Positions 25,330 to 34,366 of a DNA stretch of 64,000 bases are shown here, in pieces. Location: assembly GCF_023896955.1 (NCBI RefSeq), contig NZ_JAMHIW010000010.1:124001-188000 (forward strand), in the 5' to 3' direction. How positions within the stretch are numbered: the stretch's first letter is position 1; the number at the start of each line of letters is the position of its first letter. The notes beneath the pieces are model-generated. The model made no database searches and was not told the DNA's origin. It worked only from the letters and a program-made list of their open reading frames with translations. Made by a program: the position numbers and the translations under genes. Source of the DNA: Micromonospora sp. RHAY321 (GTDB taxonomy: Bacteria; Actinomycetota; Actinomycetes; Mycobacteriales; Micromonosporaceae).

Positions 25330-27866
25330 TGTCGTCGTCCCCCTTCATCGTGCCCCCCGGACGGTGGCACGGGTATCTCGGTGGTGTCCTCGGCCTCGGC
25401 ACGCCGTACCCCGTTGTAGAGCCGGGAAAGCATGCCACTGACCGCTTCCGGGTCCAGGTCGTCGCGCACCGGCGCCGATTCCGGGCGGGCCGGGCGGGTG
25501 ACCGCCGAGAGCTGTGCCATCGGCACCCGGACCGGCAGGCCCCGCTCGTTCGTGCCGGCCGTCACCGGGGTGGCCGGCGGCACGAGCGGCTCCCGCCTCG
25601 CCGGCTCGGCCGGACCCTCCCCGGACCACCAGCCGCCACCGTTGCCGGCCGGGGCCGGAGCGAGCACGTCCTCGGCGCGGACCGGTACCCCGCGGCCCTG
25701 GCGCGGCACGGCGACCCCCGGCGGCCGACCCGCCACCGGCAGGTCCAGTGGCGCCATCGCCGGCCCCGGCACACCGCCCGCACGGGTGGCCCCGGGCACC
25801 CGCTGCGCTCCCACGCCCCGAGTGCCGCTCGCCGCCAGCATCCGGGCCGGCGCCGGTGGATCCAACTCCACCGCGCCCCGCGGGGCCAGCAACGCGGCGG
25901 GCAGCATGAGCCGGGCGACGAGACCGTCCTGGCCACCGTCCAGCCGCACCCGCACGCCCAGCCGGGCGGCCAGGTGGCTGACCACGAACAGGCCCATCCG
26001 CTCGACCGCCGCGACGTCCGCGGCCGGCGGGCTGGCCAGCACCGCGTTCGCCTCGGCCAACGCGGTCGGGCTCATGCCCAGGCCGCGGTCGGCGATCTCG
26101 ATCAACGCAGCGGCGGCCTCGACCCGGGCGGTCACCACCACGACGGTGTCGGGGCGGGAGAACGCCGTGGCGTTCTCCAGCAGCTCGGCCAGCATGTGCA
26201 CCAGCTCACCGACGGCGTGCCCGACCACGTGCACGTCGCCGACCGACTCCAGGCGGACCCGCTGGTACTGCTCGATCTCGGCGGCGGCGGCCAGCAGCAC
26301 CGCACCCAGGCCCACCGGCCGGTTCCAGCGGCGGGTCGAGTCGGTGCCGGCCAGCACCAGCAGACTCTCGTCGTTGCGGCGCATCCGGGCGGCCAGGTGG
26401 TCCAGCTTGAACAGGTTCTCCAGCTGGTCGGGGTCGCTCTCCTCGCGCTCCAGATCGTCCAGCAGCTCCAACTGGCGCTCCACCAGCACCTGGCTGCGGC
26501 GGGCCAGGTTGACGAACATCGCGTTGACGTTGCGCCGCATCGTCGCCTGCTCGACGGCGACGGTGACCGCGCTGCGGTGCACCGCGACGAACGCCTCGGC
26601 CAGCTCGCCGATCTCGTCGAGCGAGCGGACCACCGCCGGTGCGACCTCGATGCCGGGAACCCCGCCGGTGACGGTCCGCAGCCGGTCCAGCGCGTCGGGC
26701 AGCTCGACCTGCGCGATCCGCAGCGCCTGGCTGCGCAGCAACCGCATCGACCGGGCGACCGACCGGCCGACGAGCAGTGAGATCAGCAGAGCCACCAGCA
26801 GCACCGCGACGATCCCGCCGACCACCAGCAGCGTGGTCCGCAGCTGCCCGGCGCTGACGTCGTCGGCCTGCCGTACGGCGTCGTCCAGCACCCCCGCCTC
26901 GACCTGCCGCAGCAGCTCCTGACGCTGCTGGCTGGCCGCCCACCACTGCTCCGACGGCAGCACCTCGGGCGGCGCGTCACCGGCCGGCAGGCTGCGCTCC
27001 TCCAGCCGGGTGGCGACCAGGAACATCGGATCCACCGAGCTCTCGTCGTACCGGCGGATCTGGTCGGTGGTCGCGGCCACCCGGAACGCGCCGAGCGCGG
27101 TCAGTTGCTGGGCGCGCAGGTCGGTGAGGAGCACGCGGTCCTCGGTGCCGTACCGGCCGGCCCGCGAGGCGGCGTAGAGCTGGGCCCGCACCCGGGAGGA
27201 CAGCTCCTTGACCCGGGCGAGCTGGACGTAGCGCAGCACCGCGTCGCTCAACGCCGGCTGCTCCTGACCCGGCGTCGGCTCCGCCAGCAGGTCGAGCAGC
27301 GCGTCGACGGCCCGGTGGTAGTTGCTCAGGATGGTGTCGTTGCTGAGCACCGCGGGCGGGATGGCCGGACGGATGTCCTCCACCTGGTCGTACGCCTCGA
27401 GCACCTCGGAGAAGGCGACCCGCCAGGACGCGTCGGCGTCGGCCAGCGGCTCGGCCGCCCGGCGCAGGTCCACGATGGCCCGGTCGGTGGCCGACTGCAA
27501 CGGCTTCAGGGCCGTGGCCGCGGCCTCCCGGTCGCCGCCGCGGCGCAACTCCCCCAACTCCCCCGCCGAGCGGTCCCGCTCCTGCTGGAGCTGGTGCACC
27601 ACCGCGGTGATCTGCCGGCCGATGCCGACCTGCCGGGCGAAGTCGTTCAACGCGGTCGTCCGCCCCACCAGTGCACTCGTCTGCACGCCGGCGAGCACCA
27701 GGAACGCCACCGACGGCACCACCAGCACGGTGGCCAGCTTGGTGCTCATCCGCCAGTCCCGCAGCCGGAACGGCGAGCGGCGGCGGTGCGGGACAACACG
27801 GACGTCGAAGCGGCGCCGGCGATGGTTCGACACCGCGCCGTTCGCCGGGTCGGGACCTACCGCCAC
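25326..27866 (-). CDS. Nitrate/NIT-type sensor histidine kinase-like protein (CvnA type)
   Basis: 846 residues from GTG 27866, with GGAGGAGG just upstream. TM1 near residues 43-67, an extracellular helical NIT-like sensor domain to about 330, TM2 near 340-365, then a HAMP-like segment. The cytoplasmic core has VNLARRSQVLVERQLELLDDLE and LDHLAARMRRNDESLLVLAG, the usual His region of this class. A HATPase domain follows with ELLENATAFS (N box) and IADRGLGMS (G box). The last ~190 residues are Pro/Ala-rich and low complexity. Conservon kinases usually work with roadblock, DUF742 and GTPase partners rather than a response regulator. Stop overlaps the roadblock start. Confidence 0.92.
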   Translation of the reverse strand: MAVGPDPANGAVSNHRRRRFDVRVVPHRRRSPFRLRDWRMSTKLATVLVVPSVAFLVLAGVQTSALVGRTTALNDFARQVGIGRQITAVVHQLQQERDRSAGELGELRRGGDREAAATALKPLQSATDRAIVDLRRAAEPLADADASWRVAFSEVLEAYDQVEDIRPAIPPAVLSNDTILSNYHRAVDALLDLLAEPTPGQEQPALSDAVLRYVQLARVKELSSRVRAQLYAASRAGRYGTEDRVLLTDLRAQQLTALGAFRVAATTDQIRRYDESSVDPMFLVATRLEERSLPAGDAPPEVLPSEQWWAASQQRQELLRQVEAGVLDDAVRQADDVSAGQLRTTLLVVGGIVAVLLVALLISLLVGRSVARSMRLLRSQALRIAQVELPDALDRLRTVTGGVPGIEVAPAVVRSLDEIGELAEAFVAVHRSAVTVAVEQATMRRNVNAMFVNLARRSQVLVERQLELLDDLEREESDPDQLENLFKLDHLAARMRRNDESLLVLAGTDSTRRWNRPVGLGAVLLAAAAEIEQYQRVRLESVGDVHVVGHAVGELVHMLAELLENATAFSRPDTVVVVTARVEAAAALIEIADRGLGMSPTALAEANAVLASPPAADVAAVERMGLFVVSHLAARLGVRVRLDGGQDGLVARLMLPAALLAPRGAVELDPPAPARMLAASGTRGVGAQRVPGATRAGGVPGPAMAPLDLPVAGRPPGVAVPRQGRGVPVRAEDVLAPAPAGNGGGWWSGEGPAEPARREPLVPPATPVTAGTNERGLPVRVPMAQLSAVTRPARPESAPVRDDLDPEAVSGMLSRLYNGVRRAEAEDTTEIPVPPSGGHDEGGRRQ

Positions 27867-27993
27867 CCCTGCCTCCTCCGTCCTGCCGCGTCCACCGCGG
27901 TCCGGGGAGCGCAGTCCATCCAACCAGGCTCGGGAGCGCTGTCAACGGCCCGAACGTGGGGGAAGTTCAGGAAGGATACTGCGGGTGGGAACG

Positions 27994-29379
27994 TCATGTC
28001 GTGGTCGGTAAGACCAGCTCGTCCGTCCGGCCGATGTCGGCGAGCTCGACGGCCTCCTCGTAGCGCCCCAGCGCCACCAACGCCGCGCCGGTCGCACCGA
28101 TCTCCGGGTTGCGCTGGTGTGACACCGGTCGCGGCGCGAGGGCGCTCGCGAAAGCCTGCCGCCACCACACCGAGGCGGCCATCGCGCCGCCGCCCAGCAC
28201 CACGTCCACACCTCTGTCGATCGTGGACTCCAGCACCGTGAGGTCCTCGGCGACCAGCTCGCACAGCCCCTGCATCAGACCGGCCAGGATGTCCACCGCG
28301 GTGGTGCCGAAGCTGAGCCCGCGCAGCTCACCCGTCCCCGCCGGGGCCAGCCCGGGCGCCCGGTCGCCACCGAAGCGGGGATCGGCCGGCCGACCGCCGC
28401 CGGCGGGCACCAGCGCCAGCGCCGCGTCCAGCTCGGCGCCCCGGGGCAGCCGCAGCTCCCGGTCCGCCCAGGCGAAGAGGTTGCCGCCACTGGAGTACGC
28501 CGCACCGGTCACCACGTGGTCGTGGTCGACGCGGTAGCGCCAGAGCCGTTCGGGCAGCCGGGGCAGCGGCTCGCCGGCCGGGATCCGCTGCATCAGGCGT
28601 ACGGCCGCGGAGGTGCCCACGGTGACGGCGACGCGGCTGGGGTCCACGCAGCCCGAGCCGACGTTCGAGGCCCCGCCGTCGCCCACCGGCGGCGACCAGC
28701 GGGCCTCCGCCAGCTGCGGCCAGCGGCGGGCGCGCTCGGGCCGTAGCCGGCCGTGCCAGTCCAGCTCGCCCAGGTGCGGCAGCTCCTGCGGACGCGCCCC
28801 GGCCAGCGCCAGGGCCTCGTCGTCCCAGGTCAGGCTGCCCAGGTCCAGCAGGCCGGTCCCCGACGCCTGGGAAACGGACATGGGTGCCGCGACGAGCAGC
28901 TCGCCCAGCACGTACTCGGGCAGGCCGACGAACCGGGCGATCGGCGTGCCGGACCGCTCACGCAGCCAGGGCAGCCGCACCGTCCAGTAGTTGCGGTGCC
29001 ACCAGCAGCCGGTGCGCTGGTGGAAGTCGTCCGGCTCGGCCGGGCCGGGCGCCCCGTCGAGCGGCGTCGGCCGGGTGTCCAGCCAGGTGAGCACCGGGCC
29101 CAGCGGGGTGCCGTCGCGGTCCAGCGGAAGCACCGAGTGCCACTGCGCGGACACCGCGACCAGCTCGACGTCGCGCAGGTACCCCGCGGCGGCCAGCTCG
29201 TCGAGGCACTCGACCAGGCAGGCGAGGTAGGCGGGGCCGGAGAGGGTGCCGGTGCCGTCCTGGCCGATCGTGAGGCTGACCTTCCGCCGGGCCAGGGCGC
29301 CGGGCAGCGGTTGGGTGTCCCCGTCCAGCACCAGCCCGCGTACCGAGGAGGTGCCCAGGTCGAGCGCGAGAATGTTCAT
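27994..29379 (-). CDS. FGGY-family carbohydrate kinase
   Basis: 461 residues. Two ribonuclease-H-like ATPase halves are visible: LALDLGTSSVRGLVLDGD at the N-terminus (phosphate 1), TVGTSAAVR in the second half, and the adenosine-site VVLGGGAMAAS. This matches the gluconate/xylulose kinase family. The sugar is not determined; gluconate is one possibility because of length and the short FGGY core. It precedes the CvnA-type gene by 127 bp on the same strand. Confidence 0.88.
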   Translation of the reverse strand: MNILALDLGTSSVRGLVLDGDTQPLPGALARRKVSLTIGQDGTGTLSGPAYLACLVECLDELAAAGYLRDVELVAVSAQWHSVLPLDRDGTPLGPVLTWLDTRPTPLDGAPGPAEPDDFHQRTGCWWHRNYWTVRLPWLRERSGTPIARFVGLPEYVLGELLVAAPMSVSQASGTGLLDLGSLTWDDEALALAGARPQELPHLGELDWHGRLRPERARRWPQLAEARWSPPVGDGGASNVGSGCVDPSRVAVTVGTSAAVRLMQRIPAGEPLPRLPERLWRYRVDHDHVVTGAAYSSGGNLFAWADRELRLPRGAELDAALALVPAGGGRPADPRFGGDRAPGLAPAGTGELRGLSFGTTAVDILAGLMQGLCELVAEDLTVLESTIDRGVDVVLGGGAMAASVWWRQAFASALAPRPVSHQRNPEIGATGAALVALGRYEEAVELADIGRTDELVLPTTT

Positions 29380-29490
29380 CGCCGGTCAAGTTACCCGGTG
29401 CCGACCGTGCCGGAACGTCGGTCGGGCGGGGAGCGCCGGGACACGCTGATCGGGTTCCGGGGCGGGCCTCGGGCGCGTAGGGTGATTGGC

Positions 29491-29550
29491 ATGCTCGCGC
29501 ACCTGACCTGCTGGTGGCCCGCCGACCCGGCGGCCACCCCCCGCGCGTAG
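29491..29550 (+). CDS. trp leader peptide
   Basis: A 19-residue ORF, MLAHLTCWWPADPAATPRA, with adjacent Trp codons at 29512-29517. It ends 92 bases before the anthranilate synthase start and is followed by alternative hairpins. Tandem Trp codons in a tiny ORF at this exact place are the hallmark of ribosome-mediated attenuation. Confidence 0.85.
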   Translation: MLAHLTCWWPADPAATPRA

Positions 29551-29583
29551 CTCCATCCACGCGGCCGCCATCGAGGCGGCCGC
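29513..29583 (+). promoter_or_regulatory. trp attenuator
   Basis: Two structures follow or include the leader ORF. The first pairs GGTGGCC (from about 29514, containing the Trp codons) with GGCCACC near 29531-29537. The second is a perfect 9-bp hairpin GCGGCCGCC (29561-29569) / GGCGGCCGC (29575-29583) with a 5-base loop. A ribosome stalled at the Trp codons would disturb the first stem and change downstream folding. No T-run follows, so the second hairpin could act on transcription or by covering the downstream leader. Confidence 0.65.
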
Positions 29584-29642
29584 CGGATCTCCCGGCCCGG
29601 ATGGCCGCCCCGCTGGCGGCGCCCGGCCCGACGGAGAACCCG

Positions 29643-31565
29643 ATGACCCACCTGTCCGACCTGCTCGCCGCCGTCGCACGCGGCGTCGACCCCGGCCCCT
29701 TCGCGCTGTTGCGCCGCGAGGGCACCGACGAGCTGGAGCTGTTCACCGGCCCGGTCGACACCGTCGACCGGCTGGCCGACATCCCTCTGCCGCCGGGCGC
29801 GCCCGGGGCGCGGACGCTCGCCCTGGTGCCCTACCGGCAGATCACCGAGCGTGGTTTCGCCTGCCGCGACGACGGATCACCGCTGGAGTGCCTCCAGGTC
29901 CGCGAGCACCGACGGATCCCCCTGGCCGACGCGCTGGCCGCGCTGCCCGCCGAGCCGGTACGCACCGTGGGCGCCGCGTTCGACGTCAGCGACGAGGAGT
30001 ACGCGCGGACCGTGCAGCGGGTGCTGACCGAGGAGATCGGCCGCGGCGAGGGCGCCAACTTCGTCATCCACCGCACCCTGCACGCCACCGTGCAGGGCGC
30101 GCCGCTGGTGGCGGCGCTGGCCGCGCTGCGCCGGCTGCTGGTCGCCGAGCGCGGCGCGTACTGGACGTTCGTGGTGCACACCGGCTCCCGGACCCTGGTC
30201 GGCGCCAGCCCGGAACGGCACGTCAGCGTCGACGACGGCCTGGTGATGATGAACCCGATCAGCGGCACCTTCCGGCCGGCCGGCGGCACGCCGGACCGGG
30301 AGGCGCTGCTGCGCTTCCTCGCCGACCCCAAGGAGGTCGAGGAGCTGTACATGGTGCTCGACGAGGAACTGAAGATGATGGCCACCGTCGCCGAGCACGG
30401 CGGCCAGGTCATCGGCCCGTACCTCAAGGAGATGTCGCACCTGGCGCACACCGAGTACCTGCTCGCCGGGCGGGGGACCCGCGACGTGCGGGAGGTCCTG
30501 CGGGAGACGATGTTCGCACCCACTGTCACCGGAAGCCCGATGGAGAACGCCTGCCGGGTGATCGCCCGGCACGAGCGCGTCGGCCGGGGCTACTACGCGG
30601 GCGTGCTGGCCCTGCTCGGTCACGACGAGGCGGGCCGGCAGACGCTGGACGCGCCGATCCTGATCCGTACCGCGGAGATCTCCCCCACCGGCCGGCTGCG
30701 GGTGCCGGTGGGCGCCACCCTGGTCCGGCATTCGACGGCGGCCGGTGAGGTGGCCGAGACGCACGCCAAGGCGGCCGGGGTGCTGGCCGCGCTCGGCCTG
30801 GGACCGGCGGCGTCCGCCGGCGGCGGCGGGCCGGTGGCGCGCCTGGCCGACGACCCGGCGGTACGCGAGGCGCTGGCCGCGCGGAACGCGCCGCTGGCGC
30901 GGTTCTGGCTGGACCAGCGGGCGCCGGACGCGCCAGGGCTGCCCGGGTTGGTCGGCCGGCGGGCGTTGATCGTGGACGCCGAGGACACCTTCACCGGCAT
31001 GCTGGCGCACCAGTTGGGCGCGCTGGGTCTCGCGGTCACGCTGCGGCCGTGGCACGCCAGCGGCCCCGTCGACGGCTACGACCTGGTGGTGGCCGGCCCC
31101 GGGCCGGGCGACCCGGGCAGCGCGGACGCGCCGAAGATGGTGGCGTTGCGAGGGTTGCTGACCGGGCTGCTGGCCAGCGGTCGGCCGACCCTGGCGGTGT
31201 GCCTCGGCCACCAGGTGCTGGCCGGCCTGCTGGGGCTGCCACTGCACCAGCGGGAGGCGCCCTACCAGGGGTTGCAACGGGAGGTGTCGCTGTTCGGCCA
31301 CACCCGTCGGGTGGGTTTCTACTCCACGTTCACCGCCCGCGCCGAGGTCGACCGGCTGGGCACCGCGTACGGGCCGGTGGAACTGGCGCGGGACCCGCGC
31401 GACGGCGCCGTGCACGCGCTGCGCGGGCGTGGCTTCGCCGGGGTGCAGTTCCACCCGGAGTCGGTGCTCAGCCCGGACGGACTCGCCGTGCTGGCCGAAC
31501 TGCTGGGCGACCTGCTGCCGTCTCCGCACCCGGACGAGCTGTCCGCCACGGGCGGACGGGCATAG
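29643..31565 (+). CDS. Fused anthranilate synthase (TrpE-TrpG type, PhzE-like)
   Basis: 640 residues from ATG 29643. The N-terminal ~430 residues form the chorismate-binding domain: GASPERHVSV, a NPISGTFRP stretch, DPKEVEELYMVLDEELKMM, and MFAPTVTGSPMENACRVI are characteristic. The C-terminal ~190 residues are a class I glutaminase with AVCLGHQVLAG (nucleophile Cys) and FHPESVL (His-x-Glu). Fused enzymes make anthranilate from chorismate and glutamine, or ADIC in PhzE paralogues. The Trp-codon leader argues for tryptophan biosynthesis. The N-terminal extension is short and the usual LLES feedback motif was not seen. No other trp genes are nearby. Confidence 0.9.
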   Translation: MTHLSDLLAAVARGVDPGPFALLRREGTDELELFTGPVDTVDRLADIPLPPGAPGARTLALVPYRQITERGFACRDDGSPLECLQVREHRRIPLADALAALPAEPVRTVGAAFDVSDEEYARTVQRVLTEEIGRGEGANFVIHRTLHATVQGAPLVAALAALRRLLVAERGAYWTFVVHTGSRTLVGASPERHVSVDDGLVMMNPISGTFRPAGGTPDREALLRFLADPKEVEELYMVLDEELKMMATVAEHGGQVIGPYLKEMSHLAHTEYLLAGRGTRDVREVLRETMFAPTVTGSPMENACRVIARHERVGRGYYAGVLALLGHDEAGRQTLDAPILIRTAEISPTGRLRVPVGATLVRHSTAAGEVAETHAKAAGVLAALGLGPAASAGGGGPVARLADDPAVREALAARNAPLARFWLDQRAPDAPGLPGLVGRRALIVDAEDTFTGMLAHQLGALGLAVTLRPWHASGPVDGYDLVVAGPGPGDPGSADAPKMVALRGLLTGLLASGRPTLAVCLGHQVLAGLLGLPLHQREAPYQGLQREVSLFGHTRRVGFYSTFTARAEVDRLGTAYGPVELARDPRDGAVHALRGRGFAGVQFHPESVLSPDGLAVLAELLGDLLPSPHPDELSATGGRA

Positions 31566-31652
31566 TCACCCCCCGCGGGGGTAGGGGCTGGGTGGACCGG
31601 TGGTGCGGGCGGGCCGAGAGCCCCCGTTCGCGCCGCCGGTCGCCGGTCGTCG

Positions 31653-32270
31653 TCAGCCGGCCATGCCCTTCTTCAGCGCGGTGCCGATCTGCACCGCCCG
31701 CCGGGCGGTGAGCGCGGCGGCGCCCAACGCGACGGCGTCCGGGGCGATCTCGCCGTTGTTGCTGGTGTGCGAGGCGCCGTACGGGTTGCCGGCGATGAAC
31801 TGGCTCGTGTCGGTGTAGCCGGGGGTGACCACGATGCCACCCCAGTGGTAGAAGACGTTGAACAGCGAGGTCAGGGTGGTCTCGTGACCGCCGTGCGCCG
31901 TCCCCGTCGAGGTGAATCCGGCGTAGACCTTGTTGACCAGGCCGCCCTGGGACCAGAGCGGACCGGTGGTGTCGATGAACTGCTTCAGCTGGGCGGCGAT
32001 GATGCCGTACCGGGTGGGCGCGCCGAGGATCGCCACGTCCGCCCAGGCCAGGTCGTCGATCATCGCCTCGGGCACGTCCTGGGTCTCCAGCTGGTGCGCC
32101 TGCCAACCGGAGTTGGAGCGGATCGCCTCCTCCGGAGCCAGCTCGCGCACCTTGCGAAGGCGGACCTCGGCGCCCGCGTCCCCGGCGGCCTCGCACACGG
32201 CCTGCGCCAACTGGTACGTCGTGCCGGTGGCGCTGTAGTAGATCACCGCTACCTTGGTCTGGGCAGCCAT
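31653..32270 (-). CDS. NAD(P)H:quinone oxidoreductase, WrbA type
   Basis: 205 residues, normal length. The flavodoxin-like N-terminus VAVIYYSATGTTYQLAQAV binds FMN phosphate. LGAPTRYGIIAAQLKQFIDTTG and the FTSTGTAHGGHETTLTSL segment are WrbA signatures, as is HWGGIVVTPGY. The enzyme carries out two-electron reduction of quinones with NAD(P)H, as a tetramer in the cytosol. It is alone on its strand, converging with the anthranilate synthase gene. Confidence 0.95.
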   Translation of the reverse strand: MAAQTKVAVIYYSATGTTYQLAQAVCEAAGDAGAEVRLRKVRELAPEEAIRSNSGWQAHQLETQDVPEAMIDDLAWADVAILGAPTRYGIIAAQLKQFIDTTGPLWSQGGLVNKVYAGFTSTGTAHGGHETTLTSLFNVFYHWGGIVVTPGYTDTSQFIAGNPYGASHTSNNGEIAPDAVALGAAALTARRAVQIGTALKKGMAG

Positions 32271-32561
32271 CAGATGTCCCCTTCTCGTCTGAGTCAGCTC
32301 CGGCGACTACCCCTTGCTTGCACCGTCAAACGCCAGCCGGCGCTCGCTGCCCCGGCCGGCGGATCGGTCCCCTGCTCAATTTTTCCGCAAGTTCCGCAGC
32401 CTTCCGGTCCTCCGGCCCTCACGGACGGCGATCCTGATGTCACCGGCGCGGACGGGAGCGATCCGCCACCCCGCGCCGGGGCACCTGAACGGGGGATCGC
32501 GCTCCGCCCGCAACGGAGCTGGCGTAGCGCGATCAGGGGCTCGTCGCCCGGCCGTCGCCGC

Positions 32562-32930
32562 TCAGTGGACCAGCGCCGCCATCAGCCGCTCCAGCTCGGC
32601 CGCCGGGTCGGCGGTGAGCCCGGTGTGCACCGGCCCGGTCTGGATCATCGTGCTGCGCGGCGCGACCAGCCAGTGGAACCGCTCGCCGAGCCGCATCCGG
32701 GTCGCCGGTCCGTCGCCCGAGCAGGTCCGGTCCCAGGAGTCGAGCACCGCGGCCACCGCCGGCAGGTCCACGTCGGGCGCGAGCGCCCGGACCCGGTCGG
32801 CGTCCAGGTGCGTCCGCGCGGCCAGGAAGTCACGCTGCTGGCAGTAGAGCAGCACGCCGACGTTGATCTGCTCGCCCCGCTCGATGCGGGGCACCAGTCG
32901 GATGACGGCGTACTCGAAGGGCTGCCTCAC
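32562..32930 (-). CDS. DUF3037 family protein
   Basis: 122 residues from GTG 32930, which overlaps the stop of the HipA-like gene (GTGA). The N-terminus FEYAVIRLVPRIERGEQINVGVLLYC and the late FHWLVAPRSTMIQTGPVHTGL are typical of DUF3037. Molecular function unknown. The same two-gene order with a HipA-like kinase is common in bacteria, which implies a joint role. Confidence 0.9.
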   Translation of the reverse strand: MRQPFEYAVIRLVPRIERGEQINVGVLLYCQQRDFLAARTHLDADRVRALAPDVDLPAVAAVLDSWDRTCSGDGPATRMRLGERFHWLVAPRSTMIQTGPVHTGLTADPAAELERLMAALVH

Positions 32931-33685
32931 GCCGTGCCTCCCTGCGGCAGCCAGTCGACGGTGCGGGCGACCCGGGCGGACAGGTGGGTCAGGTACGCCT
33001 CCCGCGCCGCGTCGGCGGACTCGAAGTCGGCGGCCGTCAGCCACTCCCCCGGCACCAGCGCCAGCACCTCGCGGAGCAGCTCCGGGGTGACCCGGGGGGC
33101 CAGCTCGGCGTCGGCCTCGGCGAGCCGGTCGGCGTACGGCGCCAGCACGTGGTCCTCGGCCCGGTACGCCCGGTGCACGGCGGCACCGGCGCGCGGCCAG
33201 TTGTGATGGAAGTACAGGCAGGCGCCGTGGTCGATCAGCCACAGCTCGCGGTGCCAGACCAGCAGGTTCGGGTTGCGCCAGCTTCGGTCGACGTTCTCCA
33301 CGTACGCGTCGAACCAGAGCACCCGCGAGGCCAGCGTCGGGTCGACCGGATGCGCCACCGGGTCGAAGCCCAGCGCCCCGGGCAGGAAGTCCATCCCCAG
33401 GTTGGCGCCGCCGCTGTTGCGCAGCAGCTCCTGCACCTCCTGGTCGGGCTCGGCCCGCCCGATCACCGGGTCGATGTCGAGCACCACCAGTGGCGGTACG
33501 CGCAGCTCCAGGCGACGCGCCAGCTCACCGCAGATCACCTCGGCGATCAGCGCCTTGGGCCCCTGCCCGGCGCCGCGGAACTTCGCCACGTACGTGCCGA
33601 GGTCGTCGGCCTCGACCACGCCCGGCAGCGAGCCACCCTCGCGTAGCGGGGTGACGTAGCGGATCGCGGTGACCTGGCGGAGCAC
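32927..33685 (-). CDS. HipA-like kinase domain protein (HipA_2 type)
   Basis: 252 residues from GTG 33685, without the N-terminal subdomain of full HipA. YVAKFRGAGQGPKALIAEVICGELARRLEL resembles the ATP-binding lobe with a Lys. WFDAYVENVDRSWRNPNLLVWHRELWLIDHGACLYFHH supplies a catalytic-loop Asp/Asn pair and an IDHG replacing DFG. HipA proteins phosphorylate proteins such as GltX and need a HipB antitoxin; no HTH partner is present here. The overlap with DUF3037 suggests that protein is the partner or modulator. Confidence 0.85.
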   Translation of the reverse strand: MLRQVTAIRYVTPLREGGSLPGVVEADDLGTYVAKFRGAGQGPKALIAEVICGELARRLELRVPPLVVLDIDPVIGRAEPDQEVQELLRNSGGANLGMDFLPGALGFDPVAHPVDPTLASRVLWFDAYVENVDRSWRNPNLLVWHRELWLIDHGACLYFHHNWPRAGAAVHRAYRAEDHVLAPYADRLAEADAELAPRVTPELLREVLALVPGEWLTAADFESADAAREAYLTHLSARVARTVDWLPQGGTA

Positions 33686-33762
33686 GCCGCCCACCCTACT
33701 GTGATCTCCGGCCGCACCCGCGGGACGTGTCGAGCGGGGCGGCCCGGCGAGCGGGCCTTCGC

Positions 33763-33785
33763 CCGGCGCACCGCTGGTGCGCCGG
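33763..33785 (-). terminator. Hairpin after DUF4190-like gene
   Basis: CCGGCGCACC (33763-33772) and GGTGCGCCGG (33776-33785) form a perfect 10-bp stem with a 3-base loop, 25 bases past the stop of the minus-strand gene. Confidence 0.65.
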
Positions 33786-33809
33786 CGACGGAGACCCGGT
33801 TGGTGGCTG

Positions 33810-34202
33810 TCAGTCCAGCCTGTCCCGCAGGTCGTCGACCTGCTGCTGGAGGCGGTCCACCGCACTCTCGTTGTTGATGAAGGTGGTGATGCCCGCGGCG
33901 AGGCCCAGACCGATGAGCACCGCCAGGATGCTCAGCACCAGGCCGCCGATCGCCACGCCCCGGCCGGTCACCCCTGGCCGGCGGGCCATCTTCAGCCCCA
34001 CGATGCCGAGGATGATCCCGATGATGCCGAGCACCAGCCCGAGCCAGGCGAGGATGGCGGTCAGCACGCTGATCAGTCCGGACACGCCGAAGACCAGCGC
34101 GAAGGTGGCGGCCGCGCTCGTCTTGGCGCTGGTGCCCGCCCGATGGGTCTGGGACCCGGCGGTCACTCCGGAACCCCGGGCCGGTTCGCTTGCGGCAGTC
34201 AT
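33810..34202 (-). CDS. DUF4190-type small membrane protein
   Basis: 130 residues from ATG 34202 with GGGAG upstream. A polar N-terminus precedes two long hydrophobic stretches (ALVFGVSGLISVLTAILAWL..., GVAIGGLVLSILAVLIGLG), with a Gly-rich GLVLGIIGIILGIVGLKMARR between, as in DUF4190. The C-terminus (VDRLQQQVDDLRDRLD) is a short coiled coil. Function unknown. Confidence 0.8.
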   Translation of the reverse strand: MTAASEPARGSGVTAGSQTHRAGTSAKTSAAATFALVFGVSGLISVLTAILAWLGLVLGIIGIILGIVGLKMARRPGVTGRGVAIGGLVLSILAVLIGLGLAAGITTFINNESAVDRLQQQVDDLRDRLD

Positions 34203-34366
34203 GACACTCCCTTCCGCACGCGCGGCGCGCGCACTTCCGGATGGGCGGCTTCCCACTGCGCGGGCCGTTATGCCCCGAGCGGCGGTCGTACGCCGGGGGT
34301 CGCCTCCGGAGGAGACGTCGGTGGTTGGTCCTAGGCTGACGGCCCGGCAACCGGAAGGGGCGACCG

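Noticed and set aside
29643..31565. Phenazine biosynthesis gene (phzE)
   Set aside because: Domain layout is PhzE-like, but no other phz genes are near and the Trp-codon leader points to tryptophan synthesis.
31570..31581. CCCCCGCGGGGG after the anthranilate synthase gene considered as terminator
   Set aside because: A 12-base palindrome without loop leaves a stem of only four pairs; too weak to call.
32307..32335. TTGACG on the minus strand upstream of wrbA considered as a -35 box
   Set aside because: The only -10-like sequence (TAGTCG) lies about 14 bases away, too close for a normal promoter.
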